The notes under the pieces were generated by a model. The model was not told where the DNA came from, did no database searches, and was given only the letters and a program-made list of their open reading frames with translations. The position numbers and the translations under genes were made by a program. 50,021 nt of DNA from a virus: IMG/VR virus record IMGVR_UViG_3300046329_000019, positions 1-50,021 of that record, one strand, 5' to 3'. Below, in pieces: positions 22,324 through 30,880 of the stretch. The first letter of the stretch is position 1. Each line of letters starts with the position of its first letter.

Positions 22324-23832
22324 ATGGCAATTGTAAATAGCCTTAACCAGATTTACATCCCAGGCATTGACAATCTAGTCTCTAGCAACGTGGATGCTGC
22401 ACTGACAGCAAGCGGAACCCTTGACGCTATTAATACCAACCTTCAGATTGGCGGTAGCATTGAGGACCTTCAGGATGCGGTAGTAGCACTAAACTCTGGC
22501 GTAGCAAATTTGCCATCAGTAGATCCTCTACCAACCTTTGCAACATACACAAACAGAGACAACACTCCATACTGGAACATCTATGACTCATACATGCAGC
22601 CACTAGATGCTGGATACCAGAATACAGACTCTGAACTTCACTCACCATGGACTGGTATTAATTATACTAACGGAAACTTTGGTTCAAGCTCATGGACAAG
22701 CTACTGGATGGGTGGTACGCCTATGATCTCGGCAGACTGCCACCAGAGCTACAACATTGCTCCAGGATATGCTGTTACAGTTGCAAAGAATCCAGATTCA
22801 GTACAGACTTGGCAGATGCGATGGGGTGTTGTAATTGGTAAAACTGGAAAGAGACAGAGATTCTCTCTATACTTAAACAACAATGACCTAAGAATTAATG
22901 CTCGTGGTATTCCAGAAGGACACTTCGAAAAAGTGTTGCTGAACGATTCACAATATGCAACATGGGCCAACGGAACATCGTATGGTATGGTTGGCTACAA
23001 CGATAGAACTCAAACTCTTGTTGTTGTAGAAGCAAAGGATACATCAAACAACTATCGCATGCACATCTGGAGAAACAACGGAAAAGCCAGATCACTTAAC
23101 GTAGACAACTATCAGGTTGGACTACTACACAACTTCTTGAAAGAAGCAAAGTCTGGACTACCTGGAGATGACCAAACAGCATCAGTACTAAGCTATCAAT
23201 ATAAGGATTTCCAGTGGCAAGCAAACTCATCCCAAAACTACAATGAGTCCAGATACCGTATGCGTGTTATTCCTGGTGATAATGGAATCATTGGTATGGT
23301 TAGAATGGTACCATCTAACGTTACCCACTATGCCACATATACTCCATCATCTTCAACCCTAAACACAAGCTTTAATACCATTGGTCTTACAACATCATAC
23401 GGCATGGATCAGGGCGACAGATACGGTATGCGTCACAACATCACTTGGGACAATAACTGGGTTGCTGCCTATTCAGCATACTACTACTATGGTTCTGGAA
23501 TCAACGTTCACTTCATTGACGCAAGAGATCCACGTAACTACTTCATTGGACAAAATGGTGACACCAACAATGGTTGCCAGCTAGTCCCTTATGGACAAGA
23601 TAAGTTTATGTTTAACAGATCAGTAGAAAACGCAGACGGTAACATTGGTATGAGACTATTCATCATTGATCCAGAGGGTGCAAAGAATGGTAGAGTTACC
23701 AGCGGAACAATTTCTAATGGATCTACAATAGGTCTAACAAACAATATCCAAGTAGGTATGTTTGACACAAGATACACATCAACAGACTATCCAGTTCTTA
23801 TGCCTGTGGCACACTGGAGAAAGGTAAGCTAA
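22324..23832 (+). CDS. large tail fibre, duplicated pair member 1
   Basis: This is a 502-aa protein. The N-terminus (NSLNQIYIPGIDN, then a helical segment) docks it. The body is rich in Trp, Tyr and Asn. Blocks shared with 24559 include YATWANGTSYGMVGYNDRT, NYNESRYRMRV, MVPSNVTHYATY, RHNITWDNNWVAAYS and GCQLVPYGQDKFMFN. Together these cover residues about 200-460, while N-termini and some loops differ. It is a probable receptor-binding fibre. TAGGAGAA precedes the ATG. A small acidic ORF follows after 4 nt. Confidence 0.65.
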   Translation: MAIVNSLNQIYIPGIDNLVSSNVDAALTASGTLDAINTNLQIGGSIEDLQDAVVALNSGVANLPSVDPLPTFATYTNRDNTPYWNIYDSYMQPLDAGYQNTDSELHSPWTGINYTNGNFGSSSWTSYWMGGTPMISADCHQSYNIAPGYAVTVAKNPDSVQTWQMRWGVVIGKTGKRQRFSLYLNNNDLRINARGIPEGHFEKVLLNDSQYATWANGTSYGMVGYNDRTQTLVVVEAKDTSNNYRMHIWRNNGKARSLNVDNYQVGLLHNFLKEAKSGLPGDDQTASVLSYQYKDFQWQANSSQNYNESRYRMRVIPGDNGIIGMVRMVPSNVTHYATYTPSSSTLNTSFNTIGLTTSYGMDQGDRYGMRHNITWDNNWVAAYSAYYYYGSGINVHFIDARDPRNYFIGQNGDTNNGCQLVPYGQDKFMFNRSVENADGNIGMRLFIIDPEGAKNGRVTSGTISNGSTIGLTNNIQVGMFDTRYTSTDYPVLMPVAHWRKVS

Positions 23833-23836
23833 TATA

Positions 23837-24109
23837 ATGAAACTACATTTTGAATTTGAAGGTGCGATTGCCGAAATCGGAGATTTTGGACAATACGAAG
23901 CACCAATTGAGTCAGTATTGCCTCACAGATTTGAACTAAAGGACGGAATCGTAATTGATAAGTACGATGGCGTTTCTGACGAAGAGGTTAAGGTAATTGA
24001 CCACGCAGCAGCAACCAAGGCTGCCCTAGAGCACGTAGATGCAGATGGCAATCCAGCACCGCTAGATCCACCACCAGCACTAGATGCAATTAGTCCAGAG
24101 GAAGTATAA
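23837..24109 (+). CDS. small acidic ORF after fibre 1, chaperone-like by position
   Basis: This 90-aa acidic protein (EFEGAIAEIGDFGQYEAP, VIDKYDGVSDEEVKVIDHAA, ending in Pro-rich PLDPPPALDAISPEEV) overlaps the next ATG. It holds the position that fibre-assembly chaperones take behind their fibre, as at 21227, but lacks the W-T-Q/R-D-L-P signature. Function is inferred from context only. Confidence 0.42.
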   Translation: MKLHFEFEGAIAEIGDFGQYEAPIESVLPHRFELKDGIVIDKYDGVSDEEVKVIDHAAATKAALEHVDADGNPAPLDPPPALDAISPEEV

Positions 24110-24546
24110 TGCCGATTACACAGACACCAACACCAGTAGTCCCAGCACTATGGACCTACACATACCTTCAGGCTCCACTGGATGGCCAAGGACAGACTTA
24201 TTTCAACATCCCTTCATCTTTTGTTGATCTTGGCTCAAAGTCCTCTGGAACCCTATCCTTGGACCTCTCAGTGTCTAATACCTTTAAGGTGGTAGCAGCT
24301 GGAAACTTTGCAGTGACCTTTAACAATGTTGCAGACACACCAAACTCTGCACAATTTTGGCAACTAGAGATTAAGGGTGCAGGTTCACGCACTATCACCT
24401 GGCCAACATCTATTATTTGGGATGGTGGAGGAGCTTCTAACATTGCACCTGTGCTATCATTAGATACAACAGTTCTAAACTTTTACACAAGAGACAATGG
24501 GACTACAGTGTATGGTGCATACGCATACGCAGACCTAAAGATTTAA
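24109..24546 (+). CDS. beta-rich fibre-tip protein
   Basis: This 145-aa protein shows the strand order of a phage knob domain: GTLSLDLSVSNTFKVVAAGN, AVTFNNVADTPNSAQFWQLE, GSRTITWPTSIIWDGG and VLNFYTRDNGTTVYG. This pattern (D-x-S...F-x-V...I-T-W-P-x-x-I-x-W-x-G-G...L-x-F-x-T) is common at the C-termini of tail fibres in many phages. Here it is a stand-alone gene between the two duplicated fibres. Confidence 0.6.
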   Translation: MPITQTPTPVVPALWTYTYLQAPLDGQGQTYFNIPSSFVDLGSKSSGTLSLDLSVSNTFKVVAAGNFAVTFNNVADTPNSAQFWQLEIKGAGSRTITWPTSIIWDGGGASNIAPVLSLDTTVLNFYTRDNGTTVYGAYAYADLKI

Positions 24547-24558
24547 GGAAGATATCAT

Positions 24559-26094
24559 ATGGCTATTTCTACAAGCAGCAACGGAGTTCTACTGCCAGGA
24601 ATTGAAACTACAATTCAGGATGCAGCAACATCGGCAATTGACGATAACAGTCTACTTAGTACAATTCTGCTAAACTCATCAACTGCAACTGGGCTGTCAG
24701 CTATTACTACTAGCGTTACTGCTGTTCAGTCTAAGTTGGAAACTGACGTAGTTACAGAAAAGCCATATCCAACATTTTCAGTATACTCAAACTATAACAA
24801 TGGTCCAGCAATGATGGTGTACGACAGCGATATGAACCCAATTACTGGTGGAGTATTGCAGTCAGATACTCAAATTCAAGATGGATATAGAGGCAGAATG
24901 TACACTAATGGTGGATTTGGCTCTGGTTCTGCTGGAGCATCCTACTACTGCATGGCAACTCCATATAACCAGGCAGATGGACACTGGCTATTGAACATGC
25001 CAGGATCAAGCTATGGAAATAACCACCTATTCTCTTTCGGTGTAAACCCAGATGAAGTAAACAATACCTTCCCATACTTTGGTGTAAATATTGCTGAAAA
25101 GGGTGTTAGAGCACGTTATTCACTTTCTATGAACGGTGTTAACATTGGAATTTACCCAAGGGGCGGAAGAAGCCCACTAGAGCTACTTGGACTTCAGTCT
25201 TCAACATATGCCACTTGGGCAAACACTAACAATCAATCATGGGGCATGATTGGATACAACGACAGAACTCGTAGACTTGTTGTTATTGAGCCAAAGGATG
25301 GTTCAAATAACTACAGAATGCACGTATGGAGAAATACTAGCGTATCTCTAAATCATAAGAACTACACTGTTGGAACACTTCACACATTCTTGTCAGAAGC
25401 AAAAACCGCTTCTACTCCAGCTGCAACTACAACAGCAAAGTACTACTACTACAACGACTTTACTTGGCAGCAAGACAACTCACAGAACTACAACGAGTCA
25501 CGCTACCGCATGATGGTTACCGTTGGAGACAATGAGTATATTGGTATGACTAGGTTCACACCATCAAATGTTACTCGCTACTCAACCTTCCTACCAAACA
25601 TTGCAGCAACAACTGGATTGCTTGAAACTAAGAATGGCGTGTCTCACACTACATCCTATGGTATTGAGCAGGGTGGTCACTATGGAATTAGAAATAACAT
25701 CACCTGGGACAATAACTGGGTAGCGTCTTATTCTCCATACTACTACTACGGTTCAGGAATGAACGTTGTGTTTAGCGAAGTTGCAGACCCTAGAAACTAC
25801 TACACTGCACAACAGGGAAATACCTCTATGGGATGTCAGCTAGTTCCTTTTAGAGAAGACAAGTTTATCTTTAACACATCAGACTCTAACAACGATGGTA
25901 ACGTTGGTGCAAGACTCTACATTGTTGATCTTGGTGGATACAAGAAGTTTGGTAGAAGTCCAAATGGAGATACTATTGTAAACGGCCAGGGAATTTCTCT
26001 GCAGTACACAACCTTTACCTATTCGTTTGATACCAGATACACTAGCACAAACTATCAGGTACTGCTTTCTCCAAAGTCCTGGACAAAGGGGTAA
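24559..26094 (+). CDS. large tail fibre, duplicated pair member 2
   Basis: This is a 511-aa paralogue of 22324. Shared blocks include YATWANTNNQSWGMIGYNDRT, NYNESRYRMMV, TPSNVTRYSTF, RNNITWDNNWVASYS, YYYYGSGMNV and GCQLVPFREDKFIFN. The N-terminal 100 residues and the segment around FLPNIAATTGLLETKNG differ most. A second receptor specificity or a heteromeric tip is plausible. AAGGAAGAT precedes the ATG. It is followed by a small ORF (26104), repeating the fibre-plus-small-ORF layout of copy 1. Confidence 0.65.
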   Translation: MAISTSSNGVLLPGIETTIQDAATSAIDDNSLLSTILLNSSTATGLSAITTSVTAVQSKLETDVVTEKPYPTFSVYSNYNNGPAMMVYDSDMNPITGGVLQSDTQIQDGYRGRMYTNGGFGSGSAGASYYCMATPYNQADGHWLLNMPGSSYGNNHLFSFGVNPDEVNNTFPYFGVNIAEKGVRARYSLSMNGVNIGIYPRGGRSPLELLGLQSSTYATWANTNNQSWGMIGYNDRTRRLVVIEPKDGSNNYRMHVWRNTSVSLNHKNYTVGTLHTFLSEAKTASTPAATTTAKYYYYNDFTWQQDNSQNYNESRYRMMVTVGDNEYIGMTRFTPSNVTRYSTFLPNIAATTGLLETKNGVSHTTSYGIEQGGHYGIRNNITWDNNWVASYSPYYYYGSGMNVVFSEVADPRNYYTAQQGNTSMGCQLVPFREDKFIFNTSDSNNDGNVGARLYIVDLGGYKKFGRSPNGDTIVNGQGISLQYTTFTYSFDTRYTSTNYQVLLSPKSWTKG

Positions 26095-26103
26095 TCCATA
26101 ACC

Positions 26104-26406
26104 ATGCTTTACTACGCAAAAGTAATTGATGGAAAGATTGAGGCTTACGGTCCAGCAGGAACTGTATTTCCAAACGTATCTTTTCCACTAGAGGGACCAG
26201 ACGATGATTTTCTTGCAGAAAACAATGCTGTAAAGGTATTGTCTACTATTGAGCATGACTCGTCAACTCACAAGCTAGAATTCACAGAGCCATACATCCT
26301 TGACGGCAAAGTTTATCACGTAAAGCTTACCAAGTTTACTAAGTCAGAAGCAACAGCAATCTCTAAAGCAATTGCAGAATTCGAAGCCCTCCAGGGAGGA
26401 AAATAA
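26104..26406 (+). CDS. small ORF after fibre 2, chaperone-like by position
   Basis: This 100-aa protein starts LYYAKVIDGKIEAYGPAGTV, resembling the N-terminal YAxVxDGxVxxxGP domain of tail fibre assembly proteins. It ends with a helix, EATAISKAIAEFEALQGGK. It lacks the W-T-Q/R-D-L-P tail of 21227. The position directly behind the second large fibre supports an assembly role for that fibre. The next gene's TTG start abuts its stop. Confidence 0.5.
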   Translation: MLYYAKVIDGKIEAYGPAGTVFPNVSFPLEGPDDDFLAENNAVKVLSTIEHDSSTHKLEFTEPYILDGKVYHVKLTKFTKSEATAISKAIAEFEALQGGK

Positions 26407-27624
26407 TTGTTATCAAATCAAAGATCAATCTACAGAAAGCCAAGACTTAACCAGTTTGGCCTTCAGCTATGGCTAGATGCAGCAGCAGACCAGAACTTTA
26501 CAGTTGTAAACGTTGGCGGAACTGATAAGTGTACCGTAGCTAAGGAAAGATCTCAGTATTTGAGAGAGTTTATCCAATCAACTCCAGACTATGCACCTGC
26601 ATATGTAGCAGGAGCCATTAACTCATTGCCAGCCCTAAGATTTAACGGTGTAGACCAGTTCATGAACTTCTCTGACCAAACAATGTCATGGCTAAATAAT
26701 ACATCATTCACAATTTTTTACGTTGCAACAAAGACTACCAAGACAAACACATCAATGGTTTTTGGAGGTAGCTCAACTGGAATTAGATCAAACTTTGCAT
26801 TAGGATATATTGCTCCAAACACATACAGAGTTGTATATGGACAAGATGACCAGAACGCAGTAGTTCCTACAGTAGCTCCAGGAGACCCAGAGCTTTATGT
26901 AATTACATACGACATCACTGACAATAGTCGTGAAATTAGACGTAACGGTATTACCGTTGGTATTGGTGCATCTAATGGCCCACTAATAAATATGACTGAC
27001 CAAACACTTGGAAAGTACCTATCAACATACGGACAATTTGACTTGGGAGAAATTGTTATTTATAACCGTGCCCTTGAGTCATATGAGCGTACACAGGTTG
27101 AGCGTGACCTAGCATCTAAGTGGACAATTACAGATGCACTTATTGTTGTTAACCCTGAGCCAGAGCCAGAAGTTCTTCCACAAATTCTAACTAAGGTCGT
27201 GGCTATGGAAATGATTCCTGGTCAGCCACCTACAGCACAGATTGGTACTGCACCAACTGAAGCAGTTGGAGTAGAGGGAGAGCCAGGATATATCCCTGCA
27301 CAGCCTGCTAGCCCAGACTACGTACCAGCTGACCCAGGAACTGCAGACACATACTTCTACAAGATTGATGGACTGCTTAACCCTAGCCTATCTCTAACAA
27401 AGGGAATTACCTATATCTTCAATATTGATGCTGTAGGATACCCTCTAAGATTCCAGACAACATCTGGGGCTTACGACTCTCTAACAGAGTACACTAATGG
27501 TGTAACTAATGCTGGAGACGACGTAGGAGCTATTACATGGGCTGTTCCAACAGATGCACCATCGACCCTGTACTACGTATCTGAGACAGAGCCAATGATG
27601 GCTGGAACCATTTCGATTGTTTAA
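26407..27624 (+). CDS. LamG-like lectin with C-terminal cupredoxin-like domain (TTG start)
   Basis: This 405-aa protein starts at TTG directly after the upstream stop, with GGAGGA upstream. Residues about 10-235 form a concanavalin/LamG-type fold: LQLWLDAAADQNF, LPALRFNGVDQF, SFTIFYVAT, LGEIVIYNRALESYERTQVE. A Pro-rich linker (about 245-310) leads to a C-terminal domain (about 315-405) with LSLTKGITYIFNIDAVGYPL, YTNGVTNAGDDVG, VPTDAPSTLYYVS and PMMAGTISIV. This is the layout of phage cupredoxin-like domains, but at the four copper positions (His, Cys, His, Met) it appears to have Tyr, Ser, Glu and Met. Likely a virion adhesin. Confidence 0.7.
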   Translation: MLSNQRSIYRKPRLNQFGLQLWLDAAADQNFTVVNVGGTDKCTVAKERSQYLREFIQSTPDYAPAYVAGAINSLPALRFNGVDQFMNFSDQTMSWLNNTSFTIFYVATKTTKTNTSMVFGGSSTGIRSNFALGYIAPNTYRVVYGQDDQNAVVPTVAPGDPELYVITYDITDNSREIRRNGITVGIGASNGPLINMTDQTLGKYLSTYGQFDLGEIVIYNRALESYERTQVERDLASKWTITDALIVVNPEPEPEVLPQILTKVVAMEMIPGQPPTAQIGTAPTEAVGVEGEPGYIPAQPASPDYVPADPGTADTYFYKIDGLLNPSLSLTKGITYIFNIDAVGYPLRFQTTSGAYDSLTEYTNGVTNAGDDVGAITWAVPTDAPSTLYYVSETEPMMAGTISIV

Positions 27625-27635
27625 GGCGGTAGAAG

Positions 27636-27968
27636 ATGTCATATAATCCAACCAGATTCTTTGGACCACAAACATTAGTGCCACTTCCAACTAACCCAAT
27701 CAAAGTCTTTGCAAACAAGGGTATTATCAAGAGCATTCTAATTACAAACCTAACTAGCGGTATTGTTAGATATTCTATCTACCTTGCTCCAGCAGGATCA
27801 GATGCTCAGGACTGGAATAAGATTTATCCAGAACAGTTTATTGGAGAAAGAACAACAGAAAATAAGGAATTGTCTTTAGTTGTTAATCCAGGAGATAAGC
27901 TCTACATGACTGGTGCCATACCAAATAGCCTTATTGCAACAGTATCTGGTGTTGAAGTAATCTCCTAA
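27636..27968 (+). CDS. beta-sandwich knob protein (copy 2)
   Basis: This 110-aa protein resembles 21983 with longer loops: IKSILITNLTSGIVRYSIYL, a variable GSDAQDW loop, LSLVVNPGDKLYMTG and LIATVSGVEVI. This is a common small beta protein next to phage fibres. It follows the lectin gene after 11 nt with AGGCGG before the ATG. It ends the transcription unit; a new promoter begins within 30 nt. Confidence 0.52.
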   Translation: MSYNPTRFFGPQTLVPLPTNPIKVFANKGIIKSILITNLTSGIVRYSIYLAPAGSDAQDWNKIYPEQFIGERTTENKELSLVVNPGDKLYMTGAIPNSLIATVSGVEVIS

Positions 27969-27989
27969 CTTTACTTTCTGCCCGATTTG

Positions 27990-27998
27990 TGGTATGAT
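27990..27998 (+). promoter_or_regulatory. extended -10 promoter (TATGAT form)
   Basis: TGG-TATGAT lies 40 nt before the ATG at 28039. A short TGCC/GGCA stem (28006-28018) sits at the predicted 5' end of the RNA. Confidence 0.45.
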
Positions 27999-28038
27999 TT
28001 ATATCTGCCAAAACGGCATTTAAAATGAAAGAGATGAC

Positions 28039-28272
28039 ATGTCAACAAACTTTTTAGAACTACTGGACATTAATGAAGTAAAAGATCTAATCTCAGATGA
28101 GATCAAGAAGCTAGCCTTGGATGCATATACTGCAAATCTAAACAAAGCAATCATTGTAGCAACTGAAGGCGAAGATTCAACAAATCTAGAGCAGCTTGCC
28201 CACAAGGTTGGGCAGATTGAGGAAGTAATCAAGATTTATCAAGAAGAGCTTGAAAGACTGAACACTCTATAG
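28039..28272 (+). CDS. small helical tail-cluster protein
   Basis: This 77-aa helical and acidic protein (LLDINEVKDLISDEIKKLAL, LEQLAHKVGQIEEVIKIYQE) is probably a coiled-coil oligomer. Its gene forms a single-gene transcription unit bounded by a promoter and a strong terminator. Expression apart from its neighbours suggests a non-stoichiometric or assembly role. No family is recognised. Confidence 0.5.
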   Translation: MSTNFLELLDINEVKDLISDEIKKLALDAYTANLNKAIIVATEGEDSTNLEQLAHKVGQIEEVIKIYQEELERLNTL

Positions 28273-28283
28273 CATTAATGAGG

Positions 28284-28310
28284 TCCCCTGCTAAAAGGCA
28301 GGGGATTTTT
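28284..28310 (+). terminator. intrinsic terminator
   Basis: The stem TCCCCTGC / GCAGGGGA (28284-28291, 28298-28305) has a 6-nt loop and is followed by TTTTT (28306-28310), 12 nt after the stop of the helical protein gene. Confidence 0.9.
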
Positions 28311-28319
28311 CATTATCTA

Positions 28320-28328
28320 TGATAAAAT
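28320..28328 (+). promoter_or_regulatory. extended -10 promoter (TAAAAT form)
   Basis: TGA-TAAAAT is followed by AGGAGA and the ATG at 28344. It restarts transcription right after the terminator. Confidence 0.45.
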
Positions 28329-28343
28329 GTACTAGGAGAAACT

Positions 28344-29216
28344 ATGACTACTAGAATGCAACAACGCTACGGCCTATCAACCCAATGGACCGCAATCAAC
28401 CCCACACTTGCAGTAGGAGAGATGGGTCTAGAAATAGACACACAAAAGTTTAAGCTTGGTGACGGAGAGACCCCATGGCTAACCCTTCCATACTTTCTAA
28501 ATGAAGATCTTGCACCAGACGTGTCAATTCTTTTGGCCTCAGCAATGGAAAGCATTCAGCTAGAAATTGCAAATGCAGTGTCAACAGCGGTAGCAGGATT
28601 AGTTGATTCGGCACCAGCAGCACTTAATACTCTCAACGAGCTTGCAGCAGCAATCAACGACGATGCAACATTTGCTAACACAGTAACTACAGCTCTTGCC
28701 AATAAAGCAGCAACTGATCACTCACACACATTGGACTCTCTAGCAGACGTTGATGTTTCTGAAGCAATTACAGGCCAGGTCCTTAAGAAGAATGCAGATG
28801 GATCTTGGGGGCCAGCAGCGGTAGCCACAACATTCAGCTATAGCGAACTATTGGATCTACCAACAAGTTTTCCACCATCTGCACACACCCACGATGCCTC
28901 AGAAATTTTGAACACCGTTAAGACAGTAACAGCAGCCACGTATTCTACAGTAGCATCTGACAACGGCAAGATTATAATCTTAAACCCATCTACAACAATT
29001 ACAGTTACCATTGACGATGTCCTTTCTGCTGGTCAAAGAATTGATCTATACCTAAGAGGTTCTATGGCAACGTTCGTTGCAGGATCAGGAGTAACGATAG
29101 AGGGAGCTGGTGCAACTGGGGTATCCCTAAAGATGGCAACAAGATACACCCCATCTAGCATTATCTATGTATCTCCTGGAGTATATGCTTTAGTTGGATC
29201 TGTAGAGACAGTTTAG
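28344..29216 (+). CDS. tail fibre with Mtd-N-type docking domain
   Basis: This is a 290-aa protein. The N-terminal domain QQRYGLSTQWTAINPTLAVG followed by EMGLEIDTQKFKLGDGETPW matches the major tropism determinant N-terminal domain (Mtd_N type), which anchors trimeric receptor-binding proteins. It is followed by a shaft repeat, APAALNTLNELAAAINDDAT, H-S-H and H-T-H patches, and a C-terminal beta tip (STVASDNGKIIILNPSTTIT...). The tip does not look like a C-type lectin and no reverse transcriptase is nearby, so retroelement-driven variation is not indicated. Confidence 0.72.
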   Translation: MTTRMQQRYGLSTQWTAINPTLAVGEMGLEIDTQKFKLGDGETPWLTLPYFLNEDLAPDVSILLASAMESIQLEIANAVSTAVAGLVDSAPAALNTLNELAAAINDDATFANTVTTALANKAATDHSHTLDSLADVDVSEAITGQVLKKNADGSWGPAAVATTFSYSELLDLPTSFPPSAHTHDASEILNTVKTVTAATYSTVASDNGKIIILNPSTTITVTIDDVLSAGQRIDLYLRGSMATFVAGSGVTIEGAGATGVSLKMATRYTPSSIIYVSPGVYALVGSVETV

Positions 29217-29225
29217 TTGGTATAG

Positions 29226-30566
29226 ATGTCTCCACTACTTATACCAATTGGAACCTTGGGATCAACAAAAGAAAAGCTTCAGCCATACTGGCTATCCATA
29301 GCCAACTGGTCAAAGACAGTTGAAAAGTATGAGTTTGCTCAAGACGTAGAGATTGACTCATCTGGAAACTCTTATCTATCAGGTGTTGATAGCGATACTG
29401 TTGGCAATATGCTGTTCATTAAGTATGATCCACTTGGCCAACCAATCTGGCAAAAACAGTTTTTCCAAAATGGTCAAGAGGCATACTCCAATGCATTCTC
29501 ATCAGACTCATCTGGAGGATTCTATTCTGGAGGCTGTGCTAGGGTTGCATCTGGTGGCAAGCTGTATGCCACTGTAGTTAAGTTAGATTCGTTTGGCTCA
29601 ATTGTTTGGCAGAAGAACATTGGAGATGGAGTTCAGGATTACAACAACTTCTATAGCAAAGTTATTGACACTGATAACTCTGGAAACTCATATACCACTT
29701 CACACACGAGAATCTATCCACCAGAAAATCCAAATGCAAGCTATACTGTAACATACTTGCATAAACTAAATTATTCAGGAGCATTGCAGTGGCAAAGACG
29801 ACTTATGCACCCATCAGATGCATCCGTAAATCTCACTGACGTAGCAGTTCACAAAGCCAGCGGAAACGTTTACGTGGGCGGCACACATGATAACGGTGGA
29901 TTTACTTCATCAAGAGCTACAGTAGCTCAGTTTAATTCATCTGGCACATTCCAGTGGACAAGAGAGCTCAGTGCAAATGGATCTGGATATAGCTCCGTAA
30001 CAGCAATTAACACAACAGCTGCAGGAGATGTTATTGTAATGGGCTACTACTATGAAACATCAATCGAACCCTTTATTGCAAAATTTAATTCATCAGGCAC
30101 TTTGCTCTGGCAAAGAACCACTACAAATGTGTTTGTCAGATATATGGAAGAAGACGCATTGGGTAATCTATACTTTTCTGGATACGATGGAGTTGACTAT
30201 GTGGCAGCACTGTTTAAGTATAGTAGCAGCGGAAGCCTGATCTGGCAAAGAAGAATCCTAAACTTTAAGTTTAGAACAATGACAGCTTTTAGGGTTAATT
30301 CAAATAATGACATATTCTTGTCTGGATCTGGAATTGTTGGTCTATACGACAACGCAATGACGCTGATAAAGCTACCAGGAGATGGGTCTTTAGTAGGAAC
30401 CTTTGGTCCAATCACATACGTTGCTGGATCTTTTACAGAAAACGCATACTCTAGATCATGGATCACAAGCTCAACGTATTCTGTAACGGCAACGGTGCCA
30501 ATTTCCGACGGAACTCACACTGGAGAAAACATATCTTTGGTATATGACAGAAAGAATATTAAGTAA
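29226..30566 (+). CDS. beta-propeller tail protein (SBBP-like repeats)
   Basis: This 446-aa protein has at least six repeats of about 45-60 residues of the form K-x-D/N-x-x-G-x-x-x-W-Q-K/R, then D-x-x-G-N-x-Y-x-S-G, for example IKYDPLGQPIWQK, VIDTDNSGNSY, FNSSGTFQWTREL, EEDALGNLYFSGYD and FKYSSSGSLIWQRR. This is the SBBP/PQQ-like beta-propeller pattern. It likely forms a rigid disc for sugar or protein binding. The last 80 residues form a separate beta tail. The stop overlaps the next ATG. The ribosome site is weak (TTGGTATAG before ATG). Confidence 0.7.
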   Translation: MSPLLIPIGTLGSTKEKLQPYWLSIANWSKTVEKYEFAQDVEIDSSGNSYLSGVDSDTVGNMLFIKYDPLGQPIWQKQFFQNGQEAYSNAFSSDSSGGFYSGGCARVASGGKLYATVVKLDSFGSIVWQKNIGDGVQDYNNFYSKVIDTDNSGNSYTTSHTRIYPPENPNASYTVTYLHKLNYSGALQWQRRLMHPSDASVNLTDVAVHKASGNVYVGGTHDNGGFTSSRATVAQFNSSGTFQWTRELSANGSGYSSVTAINTTAAGDVIVMGYYYETSIEPFIAKFNSSGTLLWQRTTTNVFVRYMEEDALGNLYFSGYDGVDYVAALFKYSSSGSLIWQRRILNFKFRTMTAFRVNSNNDIFLSGSGIVGLYDNAMTLIKLPGDGSLVGTFGPITYVAGSFTENAYSRSWITSSTYSVTATVPISDGTHTGENISLVYDRKNIK

Positions 30567-30859
30567 TGGCTATATACATTGGACCAAACGAACAGTATCC
30601 AAGATATGTTGGAGATATAATCCTTGAAAACCGCTTGTGGTCATTTGGAGATCAGCTACCAGATGGCTGGGCTGAGGTAGAAGAATCAGAGGTTCCAGAG
30701 CAAAGACCAGGATACACGATGGTTGAAGATTTCCCAAATTTTGTAGATGGAAAATACATTAGATCTTGGTCATTTATTAAGAAAACTGATGAACAGATTG
30801 AAAAAGAGCAACAGCACCAACAAGAGCTTTTTCAGAGAAAGAATGGGCTTGTTTTGTGA
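30566..30859 (+). CDS. small acidic ORF after the propeller protein
   Basis: This 97-aa protein has an N-terminus AIYIGPNEQYPRYVGDI, an acidic centre (GWAEVEESEVPEQRPG) and a C-terminal charged helix (EQIEKEQQHQQELFQRK). Translationally coupled (TAATG) to the propeller gene, it is the fourth small ORF directly behind a fibre-type gene. Assembly help for its upstream partner is inferred from this repeated layout. Confidence 0.45.
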   Translation: MAIYIGPNEQYPRYVGDIILENRLWSFGDQLPDGWAEVEESEVPEQRPGYTMVEDFPNFVDGKYIRSWSFIKKTDEQIEKEQQHQQELFQRKNGLVL

Positions 30860-30880
30860 TAAACTATACCTGGAGCAATT

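Noticed and set aside
28344-29216. Diversity-generating retroelement target suggested by the Mtd-N-like domain
   Set aside because: The C-terminus does not resemble a C-type lectin variable region, and there is no reverse transcriptase or template repeat in the window. Only the docking domain is shared.
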